This document shows, piece after piece, positions 35,658-36,320 of a stretch of DNA of 36,320 bases. The notes under the pieces are model-generated. The model had not been told where the DNA came from. It saw only the letters and a list, made by a program, of their open reading frames with translations, and searched no databases. Origin of the DNA: an uncultured Clostridia bacterium (lineage in GTDB: Bacteria > Bacillota > Clostridia > TANB77 > CAG-508). Made by a program: the position numbers and the translations under genes. The stretch covers positions 1 through 36,320 of the forward strand of contig CANQOG010000011.1 in assembly GCA_947625415.1 (NCBI GenBank). Reading direction: 5' to 3'. Position 1 is the stretch's first letter, and every line of letters starts with the position of its first letter.

Positions 35658-36320
35658 TTAATTATTATTATTATTTTTATCACTATGTTGTTTATTTTTT
35701 TCTTCTAAAACTTTTTGATCTATATATGTATAGTTTAATGAATTCTTTTTACTAATTATTGTTTTTCCCAGTTTTTTCTCTAAATCATCTCTTGCTGTTT
35801 TTGCCACTTCTCCTCCAGCTTTTGCAACTATCTTATTTGCTTTTAAGCCAAGTGGTCTGTGTTCTTTAGCTAATTCTCTAGTAGCTATTTCGCCTAAATC
35901 AGTTAATGCTACTTCGATATCAGACATATTATCTCTTAAAGATTCTTTTCTAATTCCTTTATATTTTTTGTATTCTGATGCTTTCATGCCTGACCAAGCT
36001 TTATATATTTCATTTGTTAATACTGCAAATTCATAGTTATCTTTAATTCCATTTTCTTTCCATACATCAGTTAATTTATTTCTATCCAATATTCCTTTTA
36101 ACCTTGCTTCAATCCATTTATCAGAATAGCCTCGATTTCTATAATAATCAATTGCTCTTTTTATTGCAATTTCAGGGTCAAATACTTCATCAATTCTTTC
36201 TTTTCCCATTTGAGCTAGCCACATTTTAAATGGTTCTGCTTTACTACTTGGTATTGATTCAATAAGACGTAATATTCCTTGTGTATCTAAAACATCTGCA
36301 TTTCTCATTTTTCCGTCTTT
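35658..36320 (-). CDS. Phage antirepressor-type BRO/DinD family protein, partial
   Basis: The C-terminal 220 residues are present; the N-terminus lies beyond the window. DTQGILRLIESIPSSKAEPF, WLAQMGKERIDEVFDPE and YYRNRGYSDKWIEARLKGI are typical of the BRO-N/DinD group (phage antirepressors and the DNA-damage-inducible DinD). The last residues are a run of N. The methionine within KDGKMRNADV is internal, not the start. It marks an accessory or prophage-derived end of the window. The CGG near 36305 is out of frame (GAC GGA). Confidence 0.75.
   Translation of the reverse strand, partial: KDGKMRNADVLDTQGILRLIESIPSSKAEPFKMWLAQMGKERIDEVFDPEIAIKRAIDYYRNRGYSDKWIEARLKGILDRNKLTDVWKENGIKDNYEFAVLTNEIYKAWSGMKASEYKKYKGIRKESLRDNMSDIEVALTDLGEIATRELAKEHRPLGLKANKIVAKAGGEVAKTARDDLEKKLGKTIISKKNSLNYTYIDQKVLEEKNKQHSDKNNNNN

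Overview
This AT-rich window looks like the chromosome of a low-GC, spore-capable Firmicute of the clostridial type, probably an uncultured gut lineage. The pointers are a dipicolinate synthase subunit B, DUF2508, YetF/DUF421 plus DUF4363, strong GGAGG ribosome binding sites, TTGACA-17-TATAAT promoters and A/T-ending codons. Almost all genes lie on the minus strand. No tRNA, rRNA or CRISPR array was found.

The main observation is a decoding anomaly. Nine native genes (LRR/pilin cassette, PHP phosphoesterase, uvrC, mreB, a DUF421 gene, glmU, a VTT-family gene, dpaB, an AlbA_2 ATPase) look frameshifted, 13 times in total. In all 13 cases the zero-frame codon at the break is CGG, and skipping its C (reading the next GGN as glycine) restores the family sequence at a glycine, usually a conserved one. 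I checked every CGG on the coding strands. No native gene has an in-frame CGG that is not such a site, while at least 25 out-of-frame CGG trinucleotides cause no shift. The simplest reading is that CGG is not a normal arginine codon here and CGGN is decoded as one glycine by +1 frameshifting or four-base decoding. uvrC carries two such sites in consecutive codons. The one exception is an in-frame CGG at codon 8 of a foreign-looking gene (34030-34521).

Layout. 1-2906: two tandem cassettes, each starting with the same 5'-truncated type IV pilin-like segment and lacking a start codon; the complete one carries an EF-hand and leucine-rich repeats. 2954-6159: PHP phosphoesterase, an epsilon/zeta-type toxin-antitoxin operon with an unusual third gene, and a 37-residue membrane peptide. 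6278-15230: housekeeping block uvrC, DUF2508, ysxC, serS, cyclophilin lipoprotein, trmL, leuS, mreB. 15331-19085: DUF4363 and DUF421, a small membrane protein on the plus strand, glmU and a VTT membrane protein. 19220-23631: HydF-like protein without a GTPase domain, XerC/D recombinase, acyl-ACP thioesterase, phosphodiester glycosidase, dpaB. 23671-25072: AlbA_2 ATPase. 25194-29546: five-gene glycolipid/phospholipid operon (two GT8 transferases, two acyltransferases, a lipid kinase) behind a consensus promoter. 29649-33870: membrane-anchored acidic protein, KAP NTPase and a polytopic membrane protein. 33983-36320: accessory end with a self-contained foreign gene, an SGNH hydrolase and a phage-type BRO/DinD protein that runs off the edge.

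Limits: everything comes from reading the sequence. The CGG claim needs raw reads, a genome-wide in-frame CGG census, the tRNA set and peptide data.
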